A program made the position numbers and the translations under genes. Source: Chamaea fasciata (lineage: Eukaryota > Chordata > Aves > Passeriformes > Sylviidae). Taken from it: a stretch of DNA of 64,000 nt. Below the pieces are notes generated by a model, which saw only the letters and a program-made list of their open reading frames with translations, was not told the origin of the DNA and made no database searches. This document shows, piece by piece, positions 52,801-64,000 of the stretch. The stretch spans positions 3,326,846-3,390,845 of the forward strand of contig JARCOQ010000006.1 in assembly GCA_029207755.1 (NCBI GenBank). The letters are read 5' to 3'. How positions within the stretch are numbered: the stretch's first letter is position 1; every line of letters begins with the position of its first letter.

Positions 52801-54829
52801 AAACACACACTGCTTTTTATTTCCTGCTTCTTGCTGAAAGGGGATGATACCTCTCATGCATTTGAGTAGGATTTGCATTGTAATATAGCCAGCATTGCTT
52901 TTTAGAAAATCTGACTAGTTTGCCACCGGCCTCTAGTTCATCTCTCAGACTGAAATTACAGCAACAGAGAAGACTATCTTGTATTTTTTACTGCATTGTG
53001 ACCCACACCATGGCTGCCCATGTGTTTGTTACCTCTACCTCTGTACTGAATCTGCCCGAATTTGAGACCGTGAAGCCAGCAGAGAGTTGCAGAGTGGCTG
53101 TCAGTTTGTTTGCATCTGTCACCTCTGATGTCCCTGAAAAAGGAAAGAACATGAGCATGGCTGTACAATAAAGCAAACATAAACAATATTTTTCATGAGT
53201 TATGTGCATGTTTCCGCTGGAGAAGCTTTGGTGTAGTTAACAGCAGAGGAAGTCAGTGAAAATTTTATTTCTATGCCTAGCACTGTGTGGGGTTAGGGAT
53301 ACTTTGCAATTCTACAGCACTTTATGAGCAAAATTTCCTAACAATATGGCCCACTCCTTTTCCTGATTTCCAGTTAGAAAACACTCTTATGGTTCTTAGG
53401 CTGTAAATGAAAGAAAAACCTCGAGAGACACACTGGAGAGTGTGGGATTCTACTCTGTTTTGTTAGGACTACAAGAGGAAGCTAGATGAGGAAGGAATAT
53501 TATATATACCCTCCCCTATCATCATGGTAGTACATCATGTCTGACATCAGATATTACAAATCCTAGAGAAGACTTCCCCATGTTTCAGGAAGGACAAAGG
53601 GAAGAATTTGCTTTGAGGGATTTTGACACAATGACAATTAGTTGCAGAAAAAGAAGCTACAGAACGCCAGATTAAAAGGGATCTCCTGGACCATCAGGTA
53701 AAACATCAAAACTTTTAAACTGGAAAAAAGATGACACTACAATTGAAGTAATCAATGTCTGATTTGTGAATTCTGATTCAGTGAATTTCTGAATGTGCTT
53801 TATTATGAGTACTCATAACACCCCTGCATAACTGGGATCCAGAAGATGTTGGCAGACTCCTACTGCATGTTTCTGTGACCAGGAGCAGCAGAAGGCTGAT
53901 AAACACTCACACAAGGAGGAGCATCTAGGGATCGTGGTGTTCCTTCCTAGCAAAAGGCAAGTCTGTCAGTGGGGATTGAAATTTCAAAGTCAGAAACGCC
54001 AAGAAAAGAAATCACTAAATGCCAAGAGGAAGCACACACGGGGAAAGAGAATTTCAGGAAAGTAAATGGAAAAAGAGGACCTGCTTTTGAGGAAGAGATT
54101 ATTAGTGGCTGTTGAACCAGCTGAGGTGAATGTAAAACTGCATAGACCTGTTTAAACTGCAGAATGTGGAAAAAAAATTAATGTGGGCATAATATATGCC
54201 CCAAAACTGACATAACCTTGAAAAAAATCTACAGATGATAAGAAAACTGAGGAAGATTAATGCTGTCTCCTCTTTTGTTGCTGAATATTATGTATTTCTT
54301 CTCTTTCCTACCCAGATACAGGGACTGCAATATTTAAAATCTCCGTAAATGCGGTTGTGTGCCTCAACTAGCACAGGACACGAGCCTTGGAACAGTCATA
54401 AAATGAGAAGTTTCAGGAAAGAGTAGTACAGACAAACCCAGAGAGGAAGCCAAGGAAAAACAGTAAAGTGACATTGCAAGAGGAGAGTGAAAATTTACTT
54501 AAGACACGTGGATTTTGGCGTGTGTAAGCCCGGCACATCAGTGCACCCACCGTGTGACGAGAAGCCAAGCTACCCCTGGGTGTTTCATCCTTATGGGTAA
54601 GCCTCTGGAAATCTGCAGTATCAGATTTGTTCCAATGCATTTAGAGCCTTTCATCAATTCTCCGAAGTTTGTTAGAAATCCTGATTGCTCAGTGCTCCCT
54701 CTGTGAATAAATAAAATCCTTCTGAGCATTTTCGGGTATTTTTTCAAGTATTTGATTTGGAGCTGGAGTCTTCTATCTATTGCAATTCAGCATGGAAAGT
54801 ACGAAATGGTTTTATAGGAAGTGCTGTGG

Positions 54830-55060
54830 TCAATAAATTTTAAAGGCAGAGGGGCTGCTGCTGTAAGCCTATCTACTGCAGAACGCAGACACAAATAATT
54901 CATCCAGTAATTAAAAATTCAAAGTACATCTGAACACATCTTAGTTAGGCTCTGTTCCTTAAATCAAGAACTTTAATTTTTAGCATGTCTTCATCTGATT
55001 AACGTTTAGCCAAAAGCTGTCCAAGTTACTTAATTAGTCAAAAACCTGAATTCAACAAAA
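54830..55060. promoter_or_regulatory. Candidate homeodomain-rich non-coding element
   Basis: Unique sequence with many TAAT/ATTA cores (ACAAATAATTCATCC, CCAGTAATTAAAAATTC, CTGATTAACG, CTTAATTAGTC). Flagged on motif density only. Confidence 0.25.
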
Positions 55061-55164
55061 TATTTTTTTAATGTAGGGAAATTCCCAGTTTTCTCTACAC
55101 AGGAGAGAGAAAAAATTTGGGGGTTTTCTTATGAATGAATTTTTAATTTTCATATTCCAGTTAA

Positions 55165-55300
55165 TACTAGCTTTTTATTTTAATAAAATATTTTAAATAA
55201 TATTTTATTATATTAAATAATTATATTATGATAATTATAATTATTAAATAAAACTATTATTATTATACTATATTATATTTATAATAATGATATTACTCTA
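55165..55300. repeat. Near-pure A/T low-complexity tract
   Basis: TAATA/TTATA-type units with only a very few G or C over about 135 bp. Possible matrix-attachment-like or unwinding sequence. Confidence 0.8.
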
Positions 55301-57201
55301 AATTACTGGAAACAAATTTTCTTCAACCTAGACAGGTTTGGGAAGATTTCTGTTTAAAAAAATAACATTTATATATTCTAATTTAGGTCAAGCTCATTTT
55401 TCAGAGATTTAAAAATCCTCATAAGAAAGAATATTACCAATAGTTTTTGAACAAGATCCCGTTAGATGAGATTAGTGCTTTTAAATTCATTTTTCTGCCT
55501 CTGAAATTCTATTTTAAATAAACATTTGTTCAGTATTTATAGTTTAAAAACACAATGTGTTTTGTATGTTTCGTATTATTGCCATTGCTATGACATTGAT
55601 TGCAGCTGCATTAATGGAATATTTTCTGAGCCCAAATTTAATCTCACTTTTACCACTGTAAGTACTTCAACATAAGATAAGAATTAATGAATCAGTATGC
55701 TCATAGACAACACTGATTGTGAGAGACATTACTCTTGGCCTCAGACAAAAAGAATTAATGTGTGTTTTGTTACGAAGATCATATTCCACAGATAGATGAA
55801 TGCCTCACTCAAAGTTCAGTCTGGTGATGTGACACAATAGTCCCAAGGACCAAATGGATTTTCCTGCTTGTTTTGTAAAGCCATGGGGCAGCGGCTTCCT
55901 GAAAACAAGAAGCAAATCAGTAGAGAATGTTGAGATATTGTGATGCTGTTACCAGCCATTGCTTTGGAAAAAACCTGTCAGAAACACCAACATATCCCAG
56001 CTGCAACCCAGAGGACAGCAAAGCCACAAGCCTGCTTGAATCCCCAGTTTGACTCACAGTCACTGAAGTTCAGAAAAACAAGGTGAATTATGGTTATTTC
56101 TAAATTATTTTAATGTAGTAATTTACTTTTGTAATTACTAATGTAAATTATTAGGCAGAATATGTGTGGGGAAATTAACTCTATACTTTACTGAATTAGT
56201 TATAAATGTCTTTCACCTGCATTGCTTTATATGTGTTAATTTGTGTATCTGGAATAGTAGTGATGTTATAGCTATAAATATATCAGTGTACAACAAGGTA
56301 CTTACATTACAACAATTGTATTTAACTGGAACTTCAAAACTATTGTTTTCTTGGAGCAGAAGGAAAGATAAAACTAAAATTTCACAGTGACAAATAAGAC
56401 AGTGTAAGATGGTCTTTTTCAGGAAGTACAAATAAAAACCAGGGAAAAAAATCACTTAAAATTTACATGACGTTTATGTTAATCTCATCCTCTTTGGTCC
56501 AGTTTGACAGACTGCTGCTGTCCTGTTATATCAACATTAACTCCCATTTATGGACAGGAAGAAGAAAACTCTGCCTGGAGACCTTATGTTGCTACTGAAA
56601 CCAGATTTCTGTTTCTAGTAAGACAGGAAAATTCAAGTACCAAGATGGAGGAAACTGAATAAAATTTCTGCTTCTGCCTCTCATTGCATCTTTATCTCAT
56701 CAGCCACTGCTGGAGGAATGAGTCCAACCCAACAATCTGACCGGACAGTCCAATCCTGCCGCATGTGTGGCAGTTTAGCTTGTGTGGCTGGTCTGTGCCA
56801 CTGACAGACATGAGCCAGTGACAGCTGACTGAACTAGAAGATTGGAAGGTAACAACACACAAAAAAACCACCAACAAAAACCAACCCAAAGCCTCCAAAA
56901 CGTGTAACACCTGAGTGGTAAAAACAAAGAGAAAATAAACTGAAAACCAACAACAACAGAAAATATAGACAGGAGAAAAGCAAATACCTTGGCTGTTATC
57001 AGGAGGCAGCCAAAGCCAGAAAGGGAAATCACTTTTTTCACCTCCCCACACTGTGTCATTTCTGACTTCGGAGTATGGGGAGGGTCAGAGTAAACTGGCA
57101 GCCAGAAAGCAAAGGGGGGACAGCAAGTGTGGTGTGAGGGTCTGCTTCTAGGTCTCCCCCATTGTTTCACTTAATCATATGCTAAAATTTAAGTGGTTAA
57201 T

Positions 57202-57321
57202 GAATCATAGAGTGGTTTGGGCTGGAAGGGACCTTAACAATCATCTGTTGTGGACAGGGACATCTACTAGAACAGGTTGCTCAGGGCCCCATCCAACCTG
57301 GCCTTAAATCTGACCTGGAAT
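57202..57321 (-). mobile_element. CR1 LINE 3'-end fragment (degenerate)
   Basis: The plus strand reads AATCATAGAGTGGTTTGGG, then CTGGAAGGGACCTTAACAA and, after a short internal deletion, ACAGGTTGCTCAGGGCC and CCATCCAACCTGGCCTT. This is the complement of the well-known avian CR1 3' end, so the element is on the minus strand. Only the terminal 120 bp remain. Confidence 0.85.
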
Positions 57322-60300
57322 GTATCTGAAAGCAATGGTGTTTTGCTCTATGGAAAATTATCCATAGCTGTTTTCTCTGCTGTACTGCTTTAAATAAAGC
57401 TTTTGAAAATCTAAAGCCATCCAAATGACAGAAGAGCACCCTTTCTCTTGACTTTCAGAAGTTACACAAGGGTGTCCTCTAGTCCCTGTGACAATCAAAA
57501 AAATGGCTTTTCAGCAGTGGACATGGGTTGATTGTTGCTCTACAGTTTTTTCCGAGGGGAAGATGCTTTAAGTCTGCTCTCCTGCTAAGTCAGTGTCTCT
57601 AGCATTGCATGGTGTGCAAACCATGGCAGTAAACTCATCACTGTCAAGAGGACAGACAGCTTTGAAAGGAAGCAAACACCCAATCAAACATGTTAGATAA
57701 GCCCCGTGTGATTATTAGCAATAATACAGTCTTTTTGACTCATGTGGGACAATACCTGGTGAAGGGCTGGCAGATAGAGAAGATCCCCAGATCAGCTAAT
57801 TCTTGTTCTGCAGCTCACCTCCCTGTTTCAGGGAAGATACACTTTCTCCTGCCATAGGTTGTCTCAGGGCAGCATGCCATGCCCCAGACCTCCAGCAGTG
57901 TCCCCAGATGTCCCCAGCTCTTCAGGGCCAGCTGGAAACACCAGCCTGTGAACAGCCAGCAGCACAAGGGGTTTTTCATTCTCATGGGACCCCAGTGCCA
58001 GCCCAAAGAGCCAAGGTCTTGCACATGGCCCCTTAATGGTAACAAAGCTTCCTGGTGCCAACACCAAGAGCCATTTGGTCTGCTGGGGAGACCTTTCTTG
58101 GGGTGAAATGGAGGGAGTTCTGCTCCCATGCCTATTACTGAATTCTCCACAAAAACTGCAGGCAAGGATGCCAATTAACGCTAATTGGGATTTTTTTTTT
58201 TTAATACGTGGACACGTGTCCATTAGGAACTTGATTGATAGACTGAGACAAGTGACTCATTTTGTTGTTGCCATAAAGTAACCATTGTACCATTAGGGGT
58301 TCTTTAAAATGAAAATGCAGAAAGTCTCACCTGCTCCCATTAAAATCAAAGAATTTTGCCACCAATTTAAGTGCGAATTTTGTCTTTGGATTCTGAACAC
58401 TTTACCTAGAGGTGAGTATTGCATTGTCTTGCAGTGCTTTTATCCAGGAAGAACACCTTGATGGATAAATAATAAAGTCAGATACATTGCTACTAATCTT
58501 ATCAACACCTTGTGTTTTCTTTGTAAATACTCTTTGAGGTTTTTCTTTTTCTTGATGCACAATTTAAGAAGACGAAGTTTGGACTTTATGTCAGTACTGA
58601 AGCCGGCTTTCAGTTTCTTCTAAAATTTTCACAAACGCTTCCCAAACACCCGTCATTGATTCATCACTAGCTGAAGACATACAAGGAGAATATAAGCTTC
58701 TCTGGTGAGAAACCACTTAGTTTGGTCACAGGAGGAAGCTGACAGCTCCATTATGGGCTTGTCAGAAATCAGCTGCATTTTAAAGAGGGCACCAGCCCCT
58801 GGGTGTCCTGCTCAGCACGAGGCAGTGAAGGAACAAATGCAGAGCAAAGGTGAGGGACCCCAAATGCAATTTTCAGCTGCTTGCCCAGAGAAGTAGGTAG
58901 CCTGCCCAAGGCATCATTCTTACACAACTCTCTCGGCAGGGAAACTGGTTCAGAAAAATGCTGCTCATTTGGCTTTTCTTTCCCTGACCCATGGTCCTAA
59001 TGTGTGGATCATATGCAAAGGCAAGATCAGAGATGACAGATCGGTTTTGCTCTCAGATATAGTCAGGTAGAAGAATAAATTCAGCTCAGCGAGTTTTGGC
59101 ATTTAGGAGCAATAGCTGAAAAATTCCTTTTAGCACTTCCTTGACATAAGTCAGTTGATAAACAGGAGGGTTTTCTTTCAGGGCAATCACCTGCACTAGT
59201 GTCCCTGATCAAGCCCCAGCTCTCCTCAGTGTGGAGAACAGAGCCTAGCCTGCTCAAGAAAACTGTGGACACCAATCTGGCCCTTAGTTTTCTTATACAT
59301 TTTGGTCAGTAAATGTGAGGCAAGGCTTTGGAAAAAAACCAAAATCTTCTGCTTCTATAACACCCTTTTTGTCAACAACTTGATTTTGACTGAAGTAAAA
59401 TACTATGCACAGAAATCTAAGAAGTATCATTTGAGTCTTGCTTAATACCATGCCATGAAGACTAAAATCTCATAAGAAAAGCTGCGGAGTTTGGTGGACA
59501 CAGCACAAAGCCAAGAATGCTGCCAACATCATCCACTGGAATCAAGAAAAATCCCAAAATCCAGGACTATTTTTTTCCTCCTCCTTTGGTATCTTTCTTC
59601 AACAGAAAGGTTGCTTATAGAAAACAAATTATCTGCTAAATTCCCATAGGCATCCAGGCATGGGATGGTATAGTAGCATTTCTCCATGCTTGCCTCACCT
59701 AACCCTGGCTGGATTCATGTTTACTCAGCCCTGGTGCCAGTGGCTTTCTGTAAGGAAAGATATTAATGTTATCTCAATGTTTGTCTTAGGAGCCTGCTGA
59801 TCATGAAATCACTCAATGATTCAAAGACTGTGAACTCAGTGATCTAAAATTATAAATATCTGCAAAAAATACCCCCGCCCCCCACAAATTATTAAGTTTA
59901 CATCCTTGTACAACAGTGCCCCTCTAACAGAACATTGCTTTGCTGCATGTGAAGTGAAGGAAGAAATATGTTGAGTGCTCAGTGGATTGCCCACAGATGA
60001 GGTTACCAAAGTAGGCATTTTTCTTTCTCTGATGCATTAAAAAGTCCCACCCATCTTTTTCTTACATGTACTACCAGGTCAGTGACTATGTAACATCTAT
60101 TATACTGCACTGTGAAAGAACTTAAGAAATAATGCTGAATCTACAACTCTTGGAAAATCTCAGAATAGACATTCCTTATCATTTACACTGGCACTAGCTC
60201 TTTGATCTGTTGTTGCTAAGACTGTATTGTTGTTCTTTATGCAGTATGTAAACTTGCCAAAAGGGTCTTTTTTTTCCCTATAAGTGATTCAAGCACATGT

Positions 60301-63300
60301 TTATTGCACATGTAAGGATGCAGCACTCAAAGGTTGCTTGCTTCCTAAAATAGATGTTTTCCTATCTGGGCTGGGACATGGTGCCTCCCAAAATAGCATC
60401 TCCTTTAGGCCTGGGCAGACCTCACAGCTGCTGTGGGCAGGCTGATGGGGCAGTGACCCAGTCCCAAACACCATCAGCCCCTTGGGGACAATAGTGCCAC
60501 CAGCCAGCAGAAAGAGGGGCTCGTTGCTAGGTGATTTGTAGGGAAACATCAGCCTAAAGTAGGTGAGCCCATCTACAGCTTTACCTAAATTTCAGAGAAA
60601 TGCTCATTTGGTCCAGGACAGATGCATGATTGCCAATATTTCACACTCACAAATTTGAGTGCTGTGTTGGGGGTGTGTTCAGTCGTGGAGTGGAAGTAGC
60701 TGTATTTTCCAAATTTTCCTCTGTTTTATAAGTCAGCAAGGATAATAAGTGAAAAATATATTGTGTTTCTAAAGGGGAGAGGCGGCTACAGGGACAGCAG
60801 GGCTCTGCCGTGTGTCCTTGAGGATGGATGCCCCATGAGGAGAGCAGCCTGATGCATGTAGTGATGAAAAAATCCCACCCCCATGGTAAAATTTTCAGTA
60901 CCTGGAGGGGCTCGAGATAAATCAAGCCAAGGGTGTGAATCCTGATGAACTGAGCAAGACCCTCTGGCATTCAAGCTGCAAGCAGCACACAGCCTTTGGG
61001 AAGTGCCTCAAGTGGCTCTCACCACGCACGAAGGAGATCCAGCCAGCCTCGGGGTGATGTCCAGCAGCGTCCCTTGTCAGAGGCAGAGGACCCCAACCAT
61101 CAGGATCTTTATCTCACATTGTTCATGGTGTGCTTCTCCCAGGTGATCAGCAGCTGCAGGCACGTGCTGTGTCTGCCCCTGCAGCAGCCACCTTCTAAGG
61201 GCCACAGCCACACACGTGCCTGAGTGCCAGCTGGGACAAAAGAGCCCCCGATTTGGGTAAGCCCGACTGGAGCCCAGGGGTGGCAAACACTCTCTGGAAG
61301 CTACAAACTCTGATTTTCACTTCGGTATAAGAATCACTGTGTTTTCCCCCTTCCGAAGTCTGCTTGGCATTACCTATTAAATATTTCTGTCAATATGCCT
61401 GGGAAAGCCTTCCGACCTCTCTCTGCAAACCACAGGGACACCAGGTCAGTCATTTGGGGATTTCAGTCATTGAGTGCCTTCAAAAAATGGCAAACTTTCA
61501 GGTGAGACACAGCAGCTGCTGCAGACAGCTGAGCTGTGGTCTTATGGATTGTGGACCTCTGCGAAGTTTCTGTAACGTTGCTTCTAAAAGCGATATTGCA
61601 GTTTTGCATTAATTACCTTATTGATAATCTGAGGTGGCTCCTGTGACATCACACAAGGGACCAGAGCTACATTACTGCTGAAACATCCAGCCATCCAGCC
61701 AGGAGACTGAAAGGCTACAGAGGATTAAGGTTCTGCTGAGAATTTTGGAATTATTAAAATTCGTATTTGTTGAGGGAATAAAATGCCTTTTTATTCTGTG
61801 TTTGGAGAGATGATAAAGTATTTTGAAAAATGCCAAATAAAACAACTCATCAAAGTATCTTTCAATGAAAGCTATTGTGTTAGCTCTGCTTGCTTCATCC
61901 CACTGAGCAAGACATTAATAAAATATCCCCATTAAAAGTAAAAGCCATTTGCAACACATTTTAATCTCTTCAACATAAGATATCAAAAACTCAAACAAGC
62001 AACAAGAATATTCTCCAAATCTTTGTATTCATACCTTGATTTGCACAAACAAGAGCTGATTTTCAAAGAAAAAACCACCACTTTTCAATGACCATATGAC
62101 TTCATCTACAGTCTGAGAATTCTTTTAACCTTTGGATAAAAGTAATTCGCAAAAAAAAAAAAAAGCCATTCTCATGTAAAATACAATGTCATGCAATTCA
62201 AACACAAGTGTATCATATCTCTTTCACCATCATGTCAATAATGTGATAAAACACTGGTAATGCCACTGAGCTTGTGACTCAGAAATTCAACAGTATTCTG
62301 TCTCTGAATGGTGAGGGGCGGTCTAAGATAACAGAGGATGTAAAACAACTCTAACAGCACAGAAATAAAATAATTGTCACTGAGTTTTTAAATGGTATGG
62401 AGACTAGCTGCTAGCTATGAATTCACAGCCAGTCACTTCATAAAATATTTTGTGTGTGATAGCAGCGAGATCCTTTATATGCATGAAGATACTGTGAAGG
62501 ACTGTATGAAACTGAGGATTTGTCCGGAGGTTACCAAGGAACAGAAAGCTGAGCAAAGCAGCAGCTTAGAGGGAGAGGGGTGCTCTCTAGAAACACAAAA
62601 AGGCATTAAATATTAGAGACAAAGAAAATCTTTAAGTAAGGGACAAAAGCCACGCTTACCTGAATCTCTTACTCGCTATGTCTAGAAAGAAGTGTTTAAA
62701 TTAGTATGTCAGATCTTCCCAAACTGACCTATCCATAGACTCTTCCCATATGATCCCTAACATTGGCATCCCATCCCATCCAAATGCCCATGGAGGGATC
62801 CTGTGCCAGGAGGAGGATGATTTCTTCTGCTCACCTTGAGCACTACTTCCCCAGTTCCCAAATAGCCAGAAGGTGTTACTGAAGTCAAGCCATATTATTC
62901 TTTCTATCAGATATTATTACTCTCACCTGTCACTGAATTTTTCATGAAGAAACTATTCAGAAAGGTCATCGTATCCCTTACAAAAACAAAAAACAAAACC
63001 GAAAAAAACCCACAAAAAAGCCAAAACCCACAAAAACCAAAAAAAAACCCCAAACAAAACAACAGAAAAAGACACACACAAAAAAACCCCCCACAAAACG
63101 AAACCAAACCAAAAAAAACCAAAACACCCCAAACTTCCAACAGCTATGACGATCAGGCCAGCTTTTCAATTTTTTTTTTTTTTCCCTCTCACAAAAAAAA
63201 ACAGTGTAAAGCTTTGTACTGACATCTGGCTGAGGGGGAGATAATTTTCTTCACAGCAGCCCACCATGTGATGCTGTGTTGTGTATTTGTGCCTGAAACA

Positions 63301-64000
63301 GCATTGAAATCATAACGGTGCTCTACCTATCGCTGACCAATGCAGAGCATTCATCAGATTCACAGATGATTCACCAGATTCACAGCATAAAGGCTTCCTC
63401 TACTTCTCACTCTGCCCCTGCAAGAGACAGGCAGGAGGGGACAGCTGACCCATAAACAGACGTTACAGACAATGCAGTATCACGCTTGACAATAAAACTG
63501 CAGGATGTTTTTTTCCAAAAAAGCTGTTAGAGGTGATGGTATTGGTCTGCTGATAGTTTTGTGAATATTAGCAGTGAGGGTTTTTTTTTTTTTTAATTTC
63601 ACTTATTGAACTGCCTTTAGTTTTTGTCCTTTCAATTCTCACCCCTGTCCTACTGAGGGGGAATGAGGAAGAAGCAGGATTAGGGCTCACATGTCAGGCA
63701 GGGTGAACCTACAACAGATTCTTCAGTCTTAATCCAGATACCCCTAAATAGGTCTCTAACTAGAAAATCCTCTGTACTATAACAATTCTGTATCATGGCT
63801 CCCTAGGACAGTATTTTGTAGGAGCTACAGCTTTCCTTTGAATTGGGTCTGTTTTTCACCACAAAAAGCATGGTAATTTCCATTCAGTAGATCATTACCC
63901 ACACTTAGGTAGGCAAGCTGAAACTTAGAATATCAGTTTGAATAAAGACCACATTTTTGCTCTTTAGTTTTCTTAATAATTTATTCATACAATAGTTTTA
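57322..64000. other. Non-coding right end of the window
   Basis: No exon, RNA gene or further transposon recognised. T- or A-tracts lie at about 58191-58202, 62152-62164 and 63581-63594. A strongly A/C-biased tract lies at 62980-63125. A short tandem duplication (ATTCA(T/C)CAGATTCACAG) is at 63350-63385. Confidence 0.5.
62980..63125. repeat. A/C-rich low-complexity tract
   Basis: CAAAA, CCAAAA and ACCCC units with almost no T on the plus strand. It mirrors the T/G-rich tracts elsewhere in the window. Confidence 0.85.

Larger units (their letters stand above)
37879..57200. other. Long non-coding flank
   Basis: About 19 kb in which I recognise no gene. It is mostly unique AT-rich sequence. 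Local features are a T-tract at 39911-39939, a (TCC)n/(ACC)n tract at 42398-42443, a hairpin-plus-tandem at 43831-43895, a T-tract at 49243-49262, and AT-only sequence at 55165-55300. Blocks at 48770-49110, 49310-49520 and 54830-55060 are complex and rich in ATTA or CAATT motifs and could be regulatory. Confidence 0.5.

Overview
The window is vertebrate nuclear DNA, almost certainly from a bird. It carries two adjacent NK5/HMX-class homeobox genes in the arrangement known from birds, SOHo (sensory organ homeobox) next to HMX1 (GH6). SOHo has been lost from placental mammals. A degenerate CR1 LINE 3' end at about 57.2 kb also fits an avian genome. Very few interspersed repeats are recognisable. 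Long pure tetra- and pentanucleotide arrays are common.

Layout: both genes are on the minus strand, head to tail, about 8.7 kb apart (HMX1 stop codon to SOHo start codon). SOHo is at 5616-7135 (two coding exons, 264 aa, 725-bp intron). HMX1 is at 15820-18357 (two coding exons, 278 aa, 1701-bp intron). Both introns are phase 1 and lie at the same place relative to the homeodomain. Each gene sits in a GC/CpG-rich island. Candidate AATAAA signals on the minus strand follow each stop codon. The gap between the genes holds three very long purine/pyrimidine microsatellites, further A-rich and AT tracts, and AT-rich complex stretches that look like possible regulatory elements. Upstream of HMX1 are CCAAT boxes and an unusual 9-bp tandem array in which each unit carries an ATTA or AATA(A)T-type homeodomain core.

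From about 19.3 kb to the end (some 45 kb) I found no convincing coding exon. It is AT-rich non-coding DNA with scattered microsatellites, several complex AT/TAAT-rich blocks and one isolated GC-rich block (about 35.8-37.6 kb). A large gene-poor flank is typical of developmental transcription factor loci and may hold long-range enhancers. That is inference, because no alignment could be run.

The strongest observation is that the homeobox exons of SOHo and HMX1 share a 135-bp block with one mismatch. That mismatch changes an amino acid, so there are no silent differences in 45 codons. Codon use diverges normally just outside the block. This is the footprint expected of gene conversion between two anciently duplicated neighbours. 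Outside the homeodomain SOHo resembles HMX2 and HMX1 resembles HMX3, so the pair looks like a sister copy of the HMX2-HMX3 tandem pair. Both proteins are sequence-specific nuclear transcription factors acting in eye, ear and cranial sensory development.
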